64,000 nucleotides of DNA from Flavipsychrobacter sp. (lineage in GTDB: Bacteria > Bacteroidota > Bacteroidia > Chitinophagales > Chitinophagaceae), in the NCBI GenBank assembly GCA_017849575.1, contig JAFIGV010000014.1, positions 310,001-374,000 on the forward strand, given 5' to 3'. Position 1 is the first letter of the stretch. Every line of letters starts with the position of its first letter. The notes below the pieces were generated by a model. The model saw nothing but the letters and a program-made list of their open reading frames with translations, searched no databases and had not been told where the DNA came from. The translations under genes and the position numbers were made by a program. Below, piece by piece: positions 35,141 to 43,405 of this stretch.

Positions 35141-35974
35141 TTACGACGGTTTACCCATCACCTGTATCTGGTCCATAGTGGGTGTAGGGCTTCCACCTTC
35201 TTTTTCCAGCGAAATGGCAAAGGCCTGTCCGTTGGTAACTTCCATATCCAGCCGGGCCATACCGCCGCGTGTCACCAATCCGTCGGGAATCACGCCCATG
35301 CTCACCGGCTTACCATTTTGTATCACCCACATCTGATATTGCTTACCCTGAGGGGGCGGCGGTAGTTTCTGTATCGAGAGGTAGGTGTCGCCTTTTTTTC
35401 TACTCCAATATACGGTAGCGGCCATCGGGTGTCCGGGTTGCATCGTCTTCATCAGCACAGCCTCCATAGATGTATCGGCCAGCATCTCCCGCTCTTTATC
35501 ATAATCAGCCACCACAGAGGCAAGATATTGCTGTTGTTCCTGCAGACTATCGACCTTGTGCTGTAGGGCCACCTGCCGGGTGACAAGTTTATTTTTCTGA
35601 GAAAGCAAGAGAAAGTTGGTCAGCACACTTACAGCAACTGCTGCCCATACTGCTGCTCTTTGCCAGTTGGGACGCGAAGCCGGCAAAGGAACTGCGGGCC
35701 TTGCCGCCACAGCAGGAGCTGGCTTTGGCTTTTCGGACGGAGCATCCATGACGCCCGAAATTTCATCCCATATACGTTCTTTCAGATCTTTGGGCAGCTC
35801 CATAGCGCCGGTTTCCGCCAGAGAAACCATAGCCGATGAAATTGCTTGCAGCTCTTCCTGAAGTTCAGGGTATGCCGATACAACCGCCTCCACCTCCTTT
35901 CGCTCCGTAGGGGATAAAGCATCCAGAACATAGGCTTCCAGAATGCCCGACTCTATGTATTCCTGTATGTTCAC
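35141..35974 (-). CDS. RskA-like anti-sigma factor
   Basis: Protein of 277 residues. The N-terminal ~80 residues resemble an anti-sigma domain without the zinc HxxxCxxC ('ESGILEAYVLDALSPTERKEVEAVV'). One membrane helix follows near residues 108-128, then a coiled-coil-like stretch, and the periplasmic C-terminal RskA domain with 'YLSIQKLPPPPQGKQYQMWV'. It should bind and hold the ECF sigma factor encoded 6 bp upstream on the same strand, so signal transduction across the inner membrane is expected. The signal is unknown. Confidence 0.87.
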   Translation of the reverse strand: MNIQEYIESGILEAYVLDALSPTERKEVEAVVSAYPELQEELQAISSAMVSLAETGAMELPKDLKERIWDEISGVMDAPSEKPKPAPAVAARPAVPLPASRPNWQRAAVWAAVAVSVLTNFLLLSQKNKLVTRQVALQHKVDSLQEQQQYLASVVADYDKEREMLADTSMEAVLMKTMQPGHPMAATVYWSRKKGDTYLSIQKLPPPPQGKQYQMWVIQNGKPVSMGVIPDGLVTRGGMARLDMEVTNGQAFAISLEKEGGSPTPTMDQIQVMGKPS

Positions 35975-35980
35975 AGTACG

Positions 35981-36526
35981 TTAGCTGCTAAAATGCTCTC
36001 TAAGTATTTTGATGGCATGCCGCATGCGGGTTTTCACCGTGCCCAGCGGAATGTCCAGTGTTTTTGAAATTTCATCTAAAGTGTAGCCTTCATAGTAGGC
36101 CAGTTGCACAATATGTGCGTACTCCGGTTTAAGCGCAGTCACCAGATTTCCCAGCCCGATAACATCAGTGGAAACCTCAGTTTTCAGGGTTGTGGGTTCT
36201 GTATGTACGACTTCTGCACCGGGTCGGATTTTTGCCCGCATCACTTCGCCTTTTGACCGAAGCTTGTCGATAGCAGCATGCCTTGCAATGTTAATCATCC
36301 AAGTATAGATTCTTCCCCGGTTGCTATCGTAATGATCTATATGATTCCAAATCTTCACGAAAGACTCCTGCAATACATCCTTAGCCGTTTCCTCATCGAA
36401 AATAATTCGTCTGATAACGCCATATAACGCCGCTGCATAGTGCTGATAAAGATAGTCAAAGGCCTCCCTGCTCTGCTGCCTCAGCAAAGTTGTTAATTGT
36501 TCCTCGGTGTAAGATTGGTTCTTCAA
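35981..36526 (-). CDS. ECF-type RNA polymerase sigma factor (SigK-like)
   Basis: Sigma-70 family factor of 181 residues. Region 2 shows 'DYLYQHYAAALYGVIRRIIFDEETAKDVLQESFVKIW', and region 4 ends with 'EGYTLDEISKTLDIPLGTVKTRMRHAIKILREH', a helix-turn-helix. Such factors redirect RNA polymerase in response to an envelope signal relayed by the partner anti-sigma factor encoded next to it. The gene follows def by 24 bp in the same direction. Its own regulon is not visible in this window. Confidence 0.92.
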   Translation of the reverse strand: MKNQSYTEEQLTTLLRQQSREAFDYLYQHYAAALYGVIRRIIFDEETAKDVLQESFVKIWNHIDHYDSNRGRIYTWMINIARHAAIDKLRSKGEVMRAKIRPGAEVVHTEPTTLKTEVSTDVIGLGNLVTALKPEYAHIVQLAYYEGYTLDEISKTLDIPLGTVKTRMRHAIKILREHFSS

Positions 36527-36550
36527 AGCAGGAGGTGCGAGCCGTTTGTA

Positions 36551-37129
36551 TTATTTCGGTAACAACATTCTGTAGTCCACACGCACTTTTCCGGTGCTGA
36601 TGTCTTCCAGCTTTTTCTTGATCAATCGCTTCTTCAGCGGTGCCAGATAATCGATGAAAAGCTTGCCCTCAATATGATCATATTCGTGAAGGATGACCCT
36701 TGCCGTAATACCATCAAACTCTGCCTCATGCGCAACAAAATGCTCATCCATATAGCGCAGCTTCACTTTCGCAGCGCGGTTTATATCTTCCCGGATTTTG
36801 GGAATGCTCAGGCAGCCTTCATTATAGCTCCAGGGCTTACCCGACTCTTCTACCTTGTGCGCATTGATGAAGACCTGTTTCACCGGTTGCTCGTTTGGAT
36901 AATCTCTTTTGTCCTGCTCGTCAAAACCTTCAACGATCTGAATAGTATCCACCACAAAAATGCGAACGGCCTTGTTCACCTGCGGCGCGGCAATACCCAC
37001 CCCATTGGTATGATACATGGTCTCCCACATATCTGCAATAAGCTTTTCTACATCCGGATAATCCGGATCAATATCCTCGCAAACCTTTCTTAAAACCGGG
37101 TGCCCGAAAGCCACTACTGGTAAAACCAT
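36551..37129 (-). CDS. def: Peptide deformylase
   Basis: Peptide deformylase of 192 residues; it removes the N-formyl group from new proteins. The three metal-centre motifs are intact: GVGIAAPQ at residues 43-50, EGCLS with C106, and HEYDH with H148/E149/H152. The C-terminal region contains 'KLFIDYLAPLKK'. It starts the leftward run def-sigma-antisigma. A TATCTTTG (37166-37159) upstream matches the -7 consensus. Confidence 0.95.
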   Translation of the reverse strand: MVLPVVAFGHPVLRKVCEDIDPDYPDVEKLIADMWETMYHTNGVGIAAPQVNKAVRIFVVDTIQIVEGFDEQDKRDYPNEQPVKQVFINAHKVEESGKPWSYNEGCLSIPKIREDINRAAKVKLRYMDEHFVAHEAEFDGITARVILHEYDHIEGKLFIDYLAPLKKRLIKKKLEDISTGKVRVDYRMLLPK

Positions 37130-37371
37130 CTATACGATCAATTTATTAAGGCGAAGGGCAAAGATAATGAAGCAACACTTGTTTGGGAAACCCGTTCCTG
37201 AAGCAGATGCGATTCTGCTGTGCACATCACCATTCTATTTGGGATAACTTTAAAAAAAGACCAAATACCCTGGATGCTTAAATTTATACGGAAAATGATT
37301 GTAAACCGGCAAAAAAAATCGACACGTAGACAGAGCAGATAAGAGCCGTTACCAGGGCAGACATCAAAAGA

Positions 37372-37791
37372 TTGAAAGAAGTACTTGACTCCAGCGGACT
37401 ATTTCCCTCTGAATATCTGGACGAAATGATATCCGGTTATTTAGAAAATGTAGAGAGTCAGGAGCTTTGGTTTACCTTCCTCGACCAAGACAAACCTGTG
37501 GCCATTGGGTACTGCACGCCCGAAAAACTAACGGACGGTACTTACAATTTGCTGGCCATAGGCGTTAAGAAAAGTGCACAGCGAACCGGAATTGCCACGA
37601 AGATGATGGACTATATCGAAGCGCAACTAAGAGCGAAAAATGGGAGAATACTCATTGTGGAGACCTCCAGCGCGGCAGAACAAGGGGCGGCCCGCCATCT
37701 GTATCAAAAACTGGGTTACACACAAGAAGCTATAATTCGTGATTTCTGGAAGGAAGGCGAACACAAAATTGTCTTTTGGAAAAGGTTGTAA
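37372..37791 (+). CDS. GNAT family N-acetyltransferase (start codon uncertain)
   Basis: Protein of about 139-150 residues of the GNAT family; the acetyl-CoA loop is 'KSAQRTGIATKMMDYIEAQLR' (R/Q-x-x-G-x-A). Fold elements 'LLAIGVKKSAQ' and 'ARHLYQKLGYTQEAII' are clear. The open frame starts after TAG at 37327, but no ATG or GTG precedes the first fold strand (IRAVTRADIKRL). The TTG at 37372 would cut off the first strand; an ATA at 37339 lies where a start is expected. Either the gene uses an unusual start, or the original start is mutated. Substrate unknown. Confidence 0.75.
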   Translation: MKEVLDSSGLFPSEYLDEMISGYLENVESQELWFTFLDQDKPVAIGYCTPEKLTDGTYNLLAIGVKKSAQRTGIATKMMDYIEAQLRAKNGRILIVETSSAAEQGAARHLYQKLGYTQEAIIRDFWKEGEHKIVFWKRL

Positions 37792-37886
37792 CTGTGCTCC
37801 GTACCGTGTAGGGATGAGCAGTAATTCATTAATAGGATAGTGTATAAAAACTCACCCCTCGGGCTGGCAGAGCAAATTTCGAGTGG

Positions 37887-38303
37887 TTAGTATCTACCAC
37901 TTTCCAGATACTCCTGCAATAAAATTACAGCGCTGGTTACATCAATCAGCGCTTTGCTTTCCCGTTGCTTTTTGCTGAGGCCCATTTGCGAAATGGACTG
38001 AGAAGCTATGCGGGAACTCATGCGTTCATCCACCGTTTCGACCACCAGCGCCGGAAAAACATGTTGCAACTTCGGAATGAATTTTTCCACCAGCGCTGTG
38101 GCATCGGTAGGCGTGTCATCAAAATTCAGCGGATATCCGATAATCAATTTCTCAACCGGCTCTGCAGTCATGTATTTTTTTAGCCAGCCGATCAGCTCTT
38201 TAGTATCAACGGTGGCGAGCGGTGTGGCGATGATTTTCAAAGGATCCGTTACCGCAATGCCGGTGCGTTTTTTTCCATAGTCCAATGCCATTATTCTTGC
38301 CAT
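37887..38303 (-). CDS. ruvX: RuvX/YqgF family Holliday junction resolvase-like protein
   Basis: RuvX of 138 residues, normal length. The RNase H-like fold begins 'MARIMALDYGKKRTGIAVTD' with the catalytic Asp near residue 8. Other conserved positions are 'GYPLNFDDTPT', 'VVETVDERMSS' and 'KALIDVTSAVILLQEYLE'. Family members have been linked to 16S rRNA 5'-end maturation and DNA resolution. The start overlaps the dnaG stop by 1 bp (TAATG), so it is translated with dnaG. Confidence 0.92.
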   Translation of the reverse strand: MARIMALDYGKKRTGIAVTDPLKIIATPLATVDTKELIGWLKKYMTAEPVEKLIIGYPLNFDDTPTDATALVEKFIPKLQHVFPALVVETVDERMSSRIASQSISQMGLSKKQRESKALIDVTSAVILLQEYLESGRY

Positions 38304-40246
38304 TACCGCTTACCCCATATTTTTAGCACTACAGTTCCGTGTTTTCGGATGATCTCAGCCTCTGCCTTTTTTAGTTCAATGATCTTCTGTTGCATCACCG
38401 TTATCTTGTGCAGATCGGTTTCAGAGTTAAAGCGCTTCACCAGTTCGTCTTGCATTTTCATAATCTTCTTCAACTCAAAATAAGATAAAGCACTATCTGC
38501 TTCGTTCATATAATTGAGATCACCACTTAGGGTTTCGATGCCGTAGTTCTCGCTCCAGTTCGGACTGATCTCGTTTCGTATTTGAAACAGGGATGTAAGT
38601 GTATGCTGCAATGCAGTATCGGCGAAATTGGTAAAAAAGCTGATCTGCGGAAATGCCTGATAATCGTTCAGATAATTGAAATAGCTATCATAAACCTTAC
38701 GCGTAGCGACCGATTCAAAAAGGTCGGGGTCCACGCGTTGATGTACAAGATCGGCAACGTTTTGATATCCTTCATACAGCTTTTCACCATGTTCGATCAG
38801 CACACGAATAAGCTCCCATTCCTGTTGTTCTTCCGTTGTGGCAGCCGTGATCTCCGGCTGTTCGACGATTTGCTCCGGCGTAGGGACTTCGGTTTCCAAC
38901 GTATCCCTGCGCCCGTGCCGGCGGTCTTGCTCTACCCGTTCTCTGATGAATTTATTGACGAGATTAATGAGGCCCGACTCGTCCACGGCGAGCTTGCGCG
39001 AGGCCTCACGGACGTAGTGATCCTGAAGGGCAAAGTCCTCCGCTTTGTTGATTTTTGAAATGCTTTCTGCAATTTCATTGACAAGTTTCGACTTAGCAAC
39101 AGGGTCCGAACCTACCTCTTTCATTCCCACTTCAAGCCGGAAAGAAATGACATCCTGCTTTTTCTCCTTTACATACTCGTGAAATTTTGCAACGCCAGAA
39201 TTCTGGATAAAGCTATCCGGATCTTCACCTTCCGGCAGCAACACGAGCTTTACGTTAAAGCTTTGCGCCAGCGCCATATCCAGCCCGCGAAGCGCTGCTT
39301 TCACACCCGCTGCATCCCCGTCATAAAGTATGGTCAGATTTTTGGTGAGATGCCCCACTACCCGCAATTGGTCTTCGGTGAGGGAGGTGCCGCTGCTGGC
39401 TACCACATTTTCCACACCGCCCTGATGCAAAGAAATAACATCGGTATATCCTTCTACCAGAAAGCACTCATCAAGCTTACCTATAGCCTGCCGCGACTGA
39501 TAAATGCCATAAAGCACGCGGCTTTTTATGTAAAGTTCGTTTTCCGGCGTGTTGATGTACTTTGGCGCCTTTTCGTTACTGCGTAAAATGCGTGCGCCAA
39601 ATCCCAACACTCTTCCCGTCATACTTTGTATCGGAAAGATGACCCTGCCGCGATACACATCGTGATAGATGCCGCTTCTGTTTTTTACAAGTCCTGCCTT
39701 TTCCAGCAGGTCTTTTTGGTAGCCATTTTGTGTGGCATGCTGCAAAAATTCGTTGTGATGTTCCGGGTTGTAGCCTAGCAAAAACTTCTCAATAATGTCT
39801 TTTCTGAAACCTCTCTGTTTAAAATAGGGTAACCCAACGGCCTTTCCTTCTTCAGTGGAGAGAAGGGTTTCATGAAAATACCGCGCTGCAAACTCATTGA
39901 GTATCCTCAGGCTTTCCTCCGACTGTTGCTGTACAATCTGCTCGGGTGTACGTTCCGTCTCTTCGAGGGCTATTTTGTAATAATCAGCAAGCCAGCGAAT
40001 GGCCTCGGGATAAGTTAGTTTCTCATGTTCCTGAATAAAAGTCACGACATTGCCGCCTTTCCCACAACCGAAGCATTTGTAAATTCCCTTCGCGCCGGAG
40101 ACATAGAACGAGGGCGTTTTTTCTGAATGAAAAGGGCAATTGGCAATGTGATTGGCACCGCGTTTTTTGAGTCGAACAAACTGACCCACGATCTCGATGA
40201 CATCAGCTCGGTTAAGGACTTCTTGAATGGAATGTTGCGCAATCAC
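38303..40246 (-). CDS. dnaG: DNA primase
   Basis: DnaG of 647 residues. The N-terminal zinc-binding domain has C37, H40, C58 and C61 (CPFH ... CFGC). The RNA polymerase core with TOPRIM (EGYTDVISL near residue 265, DGDAAGVKA) follows. The C-terminal ~170 residues match the helicase-binding region loosely, as usual in this phylum. It makes primers for replication. Its start lies 21 bp after the ketosynthase stop, so it may be cotranscribed with the lipid mini-cluster; ruvX overlaps it by 1 bp. Confidence 0.96.
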   Translation of the reverse strand: MIAQHSIQEVLNRADVIEIVGQFVRLKKRGANHIANCPFHSEKTPSFYVSGAKGIYKCFGCGKGGNVVTFIQEHEKLTYPEAIRWLADYYKIALEETERTPEQIVQQQSEESLRILNEFAARYFHETLLSTEEGKAVGLPYFKQRGFRKDIIEKFLLGYNPEHHNEFLQHATQNGYQKDLLEKAGLVKNRSGIYHDVYRGRVIFPIQSMTGRVLGFGARILRSNEKAPKYINTPENELYIKSRVLYGIYQSRQAIGKLDECFLVEGYTDVISLHQGGVENVVASSGTSLTEDQLRVVGHLTKNLTILYDGDAAGVKAALRGLDMALAQSFNVKLVLLPEGEDPDSFIQNSGVAKFHEYVKEKKQDVISFRLEVGMKEVGSDPVAKSKLVNEIAESISKINKAEDFALQDHYVREASRKLAVDESGLINLVNKFIRERVEQDRRHGRRDTLETEVPTPEQIVEQPEITAATTEEQQEWELIRVLIEHGEKLYEGYQNVADLVHQRVDPDLFESVATRKVYDSYFNYLNDYQAFPQISFFTNFADTALQHTLTSLFQIRNEISPNWSENYGIETLSGDLNYMNEADSALSYFELKKIMKMQDELVKRFNSETDLHKITVMQQKIIELKKAEAEIIRKHGTVVLKIWGKR

Positions 40247-40267
40247 AGGGACGAAGTTAACACCTAT

Positions 40268-41398
40268 TTAAACCTTAGCCCAGATGGCGGTAGCATTACA
40301 ACCTCCGAATCCCGATGCGGTCTTGAGCACATAACGAAGATTGCCCGCACGGGTTTGCCGGCTGACAGGGAGCGGTTCGGAGACACCCAGTTCGGAGAAA
40401 CCGGCAGAGCCGATGATCGATTGCTCCTGAAGGCTTTTGATGATCATGGCAGACTCTACTACACCTGCGGCACCGAGCGTATGCCCAATATACCCTTTGA
40501 AGCTATGCGTGGCAGCGTGATTCACTCGGCTCAGGGCAAATGCCTTCGACTCCATTTCATCGTTATATACCGTGGCGGTACCATGTGCCGAGATCATATC
40601 TACTTGTGTAGCATCAATACCCGCAGCATCGAGTGCGCGCCCGATGGCTAAAGCAAGTTCGGCTCCTGTTCTGGACGGCCCGGATATATGATTGGCATCG
40701 TTGGACGTGCTGCCGGAGAGTAACTGTGCCAGCGGTGCATACCGCTCATCGGTGCTGAAAATGATAGCGCCGGCAGCTTCACCAAGATTGATACCGTTGC
40801 GCGCGGCATCAAAAGGGCGACAGGGCCCATCGGCCACTGCCTGAAAAGACTGAAACCCACTGAGCACAAATCTTGTAAACCGGTCAGCTCCCACAACGAT
40901 TGCATGTCTATACCTGCCTGCCTGCAAATTTCTAAGCGCATATTGGGTAGCTACCACTCCGGAAATACAGGCATGAGCTACTACTGCAGGTTGCACAGAT
41001 ATACCCAGTGCACCGGCTATCAGGTTTGCGCTGGTGCTCAACAGCAACCTTTCGTCCGCTGCCCTTCCCAGCCATTCTATATTTCCCTTGGTGGTAGAAA
41101 GAACGAGCAAGGTATCCTTTGCGTCAGGAAGGAAACCAGCCTGTTGCATGGCTGCTTTCGCTGCAAAAACACACATCTGCTCGAAGGGAGAAAGTTCTGG
41201 TGCTACCCTGGCCACAGCGGAAATGTCCCTCCATTGTTCGTCACTAAATTTTGAACCCCAAAATGTCGTTGGACTCAGTGCTGGATCTTCAAATCGCTGA
41301 ATACCTATTTTACCCTGCTTTACGGCATCCCAGTGGGCTTCGGTATCAAGCCCAAGTGCAGAAATGACCTGCGCACCTACAGCGTAAACGGGTTTCAT
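40268..41398 (-). CDS. Beta-ketoacyl-ACP synthase (KAS I/II type) of the lipid mini-cluster
   Basis: Condensing enzyme of 376 residues from ATG at 41398, which overlaps the thioesterase stop by 4 bp (ATGA); an upstream ATG at 41413 is less likely. The catalytic triad is intact: C144 (VAHACISGVVA), H272 (SAHGTATVYND) and H306 (KGYIGHTLGAAG). It condenses malonyl-ACP with an acyl-thioester. Sequence character is closer to the ketosynthases of aryl-polyene/flexirubin loci than to FabF. No second ketosynthase or chain-length factor is adjacent. It is followed by dnaG. Confidence 0.87.
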   Translation of the reverse strand: MKPVYAVGAQVISALGLDTEAHWDAVKQGKIGIQRFEDPALSPTTFWGSKFSDEQWRDISAVARVAPELSPFEQMCVFAAKAAMQQAGFLPDAKDTLLVLSTTKGNIEWLGRAADERLLLSTSANLIAGALGISVQPAVVAHACISGVVATQYALRNLQAGRYRHAIVVGADRFTRFVLSGFQSFQAVADGPCRPFDAARNGINLGEAAGAIIFSTDERYAPLAQLLSGSTSNDANHISGPSRTGAELALAIGRALDAAGIDATQVDMISAHGTATVYNDEMESKAFALSRVNHAATHSFKGYIGHTLGAAGVVESAMIIKSLQEQSIIGSAGFSELGVSEPLPVSRQTRAGNLRYVLKTASGFGGCNATAIWAKV

Positions 41399-41823
41399 GA
41401 GGATTGCAGCCATTTTGCTTTCCAGTTAACCATAAACTCCGGGACGGTAAGCATCAGCTCCATAATGTCGCGTTGCATAAATACCTGTACAGAACTGCCG
41501 GTCGCTACGAGCTCATTCTTTTCTGCATCAAAAACTTTATAGTCAAAAAGGAGCTTAGCTGCGGGAGTATCATGATAAGTGGTCTCTACCCGGATGCGAT
41601 GTCCGTAACGCAAAATCCGCTTGTAGTCGCACTCAATATGGATGACCGGCACAACAATATTGTTACGATAAAAATCGAGATATTTTATACCATAGCTTTT
41701 CCCAAAAGCCTCGCGCGCATCTTCAAAATACCGAACAAAATGTCCATGCCATACAATGCCGAGCGGATCGGCTTCGCTGAATTTGACTTCGGTTTCTAAA
41801 ATGCTGGACAGTGTTTTTTTCAA
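41395..41823 (-). CDS. Acyl-CoA/ACP thioesterase, YbgC-like
   Basis: Hotdog-fold thioesterase of 142 residues. It shows 'SEADPLGIVWHGHFVRYFEDAREAF', with D19 as the likely catalytic residue, matching the YbgC/FadM family. Thioesterases of this type release or check products in the aryl-polyene/flexirubin loci. The gene overlaps the ketosynthase start by 4 bp and is 9 bp after the DUF4279-like gene. It is a different enzyme from the thioesterase fragment at the window start. Confidence 0.85.
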   Translation of the reverse strand: MKKTLSSILETEVKFSEADPLGIVWHGHFVRYFEDAREAFGKSYGIKYLDFYRNNIVVPVIHIECDYKRILRYGHRIRVETTYHDTPAAKLLFDYKVFDAEKNELVATGSSVQVFMQRDIMELMLTVPEFMVNWKAKWLQSS

Positions 41824-41832
41824 AGCAAATTG

Positions 41833-42258
41833 TTAGTTCAGTTGTGCTCCCTGATTTTCTGCATACCAATATTGTGAGAGCTCTATATCAAATTTTAAGT
41901 CGCCCGCCAGCTTCAGCAGCTTATGGGGTAATGTATCGTACTGCGCCACAATTTTACTATCTGCAAACTGGGTATAATAGCCGAAATCAAGCTTGCCCTG
42001 CAAGGGAAATGACTCCAGCTTCTGAAGCTGCGCGTAATGGGTTTCAAGCCATTGCTGCGCATCTTCCACCAATTGTTTGAACTCGGTAAAATCGCCGGCG
42101 CTCACATCAAATCCACATACCGCATGATCATAATGCCGCTCTCCATCGCGGGTGGCAACTACGGCATCCTTTTCAACAATTTTATAGGGTTGTAGTCCGG
42201 TCTTATCTATTATTTCTTCCGACCTGAAATCGCCGGTAATCCAAAGTATGCAGGGCAT
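41833..42258 (-). CDS. Hypothetical DUF4279-like protein
   Basis: Protein of 141 residues with no signal peptide or membrane segment. The layout 'ILWITGDFRSEEIIDKTGLQPYKI ... KLAGDLKFDIELSQYWY' resembles the DUF4279 family, whose role is unknown. It lies inside the co-directional run between the thioesterase (9 bp) and the exported unknown protein (41 bp), so it may act in the same pathway. The family call is moderate; no function is proposed. Confidence 0.6.
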   Translation of the reverse strand: MPCILWITGDFRSEEIIDKTGLQPYKIVEKDAVVATRDGERHYDHAVCGFDVSAGDFTEFKQLVEDAQQWLETHYAQLQKLESFPLQGKLDFGYYTQFADSKIVAQYDTLPHKLLKLAGDLKFDIELSQYWYAENQGAQLN

Positions 42259-42299
42259 TGATTGTAACAGAATTTATTTAAATGATTGCAACAGACAGT

Positions 42300-42965
42300 T
42301 TACTTTTCTTTCCTCCAGTCGCTCCAGTCGTTCTTCATTTCTTTGATCACATTTTTCCAGGCGCCCGCCCAAAAATTTCTAAAGCCAAATCCACCAGCCT
42401 TGCCCTGAACTCTTTTCGTCAACAGTACCGTCTTGCTGCTCATGTCCACAAAAGTCACCCATACCGTAGCATAAGAAGGATCGCCTTTTTCTTCGCCCTT
42501 TCTCATTCCTTCTACAAAAAAGATCAGTCCTATACCTTTGTTCCCCGCGAAGCTGTACTTTTTTACTAAGGCGGAAATCTTAGTCTCATCGAGCCGCGGA
42601 TAATCATCCATGCTGGTTGAGAAAAACTCCTTTTTAGAGATGGCATTATTCACCTTTTCTACTACGTCGATCGCATAAGACACTTCCGTACGGTTGGTAG
42701 CATCGGCTATCTTAAAATTTTTCTGCTCGTTGCTGCTTACAAACATATCGTTCCATGCGGGGATATACTTTTCCTTCATGGCATTGTTAGTCACCTCACC
42801 GGCGTCTTTCCATTGCGCCGCCTCACCTATGAATTTTGCCTGTGTAAAGTCGAGGCCCAAAAAAGTGAGTTCCACCTCGCCTTTAAAAATATCCTGACGC
42901 GAAGCCTGAGCAAATGCTGTTGCAGCAGTGCAGATCATCATGGCAAAGAACAGAAGCTTTTTCAT
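42300..42965 (-). CDS. Conserved exported protein in the lipid mini-cluster
   Basis: Protein of 221 residues with a signal peptide (MKKLLFFAMMICTAATAFAQ). The mature part has the regular pattern 'FKGEVELTFLGLDFTQAKFIG', 'YAIDVVEKVNNAISKKEFF' and 'AGGFGFRNFWAGAWKNVIKEM'. I recall similar proteins being common in Bacteroidota with no known function. It lies 11 bp downstream of the dehydratase gene and in the same run, which suggests, but does not show, a role in lipid export or attachment. Confidence 0.72.
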   Translation of the reverse strand: MKKLLFFAMMICTAATAFAQASRQDIFKGEVELTFLGLDFTQAKFIGEAAQWKDAGEVTNNAMKEKYIPAWNDMFVSSNEQKNFKIADATNRTEVSYAIDVVEKVNNAISKKEFFSTSMDDYPRLDETKISALVKKYSFAGNKGIGLIFFVEGMRKGEEKGDPSYATVWVTFVDMSSKTVLLTKRVQGKAGGFGFRNFWAGAWKNVIKEMKNDWSDWRKEK

Positions 42966-42976
42966 TGTTTATTGTT

Positions 42977-43405
42977 TTAAGCGTTTAGCATTTCTTTTTG
43001 CAAAAATATCTTCAGCTCACAACTCGCAATTTCTTTTCCTCCGAGGGTTACTACCGCCTGCACGATATGAGCGTTGAGCACCTGATGCAAAATTGAGATT
43101 TTAGTGGTGATGGTATCTCCTGTACGGGGCAAAGCATGTATCTGCAAACCTTTTAAAGCCCCAATAAATCCAACGGGTGCTTCCTTTCCCTCCTGACTTG
43201 CCTTGTAACCCGTTCCCGCCGCTGCTGTCTGCGCCATATTTTCGATGATGCCCGGTTCGGTAAAACATCCGTCTTCCACAAATAAATGACCTTCGCGCAC
43301 GGTGAAAGACGTGACGGAGGTTTGATCATCAGCCTCCTCCACAGCGTCTATCATCACAAACGGTGGCCGCTGCGGGATAAAGGGTAAAACCTGGTCCTGA
43401 ATCAT
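42977..43405 (-). CDS. FabZ-like 3-hydroxyacyl-ACP dehydratase
   Basis: Hotdog-fold dehydratase-like protein of 142 residues from the ATG at 43405, which overlaps the acyltransferase stop by 4 bp (ATGA). The opening 'FIPQRPPFVMIDAV' matches 'IPHRYPFLLVD' of FabZ. The catalytic pair appears as H40 and E55 (EGHLFVEDGCFTEPGIIENMAQ), close to the FabZ spacing of 14. It would remove water from 3-hydroxyacyl-ACP in building a polyene chain. It is an aryl-polyene ApeP-like enzyme by context. Confidence 0.8.
   Translation of the reverse strand: MIQDQVLPFIPQRPPFVMIDAVEEADDQTSVTSFTVREGHLFVEDGCFTEPGIIENMAQTAAAGTGYKASQEGKEAPVGFIGALKGLQIHALPRTGDTITTKISILHQVLNAHIVQAVVTLGGKEIASCELKIFLQKEMLNA

Noticed and set aside
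37274-37342. A 22-residue basic peptide (MLKFIRKMIVN...) upstream of the GNAT gene.
   Set aside because: It is short, has no ribosome binding site, and most of it overlaps the likely 5' region of the GNAT gene; chance is sufficient.
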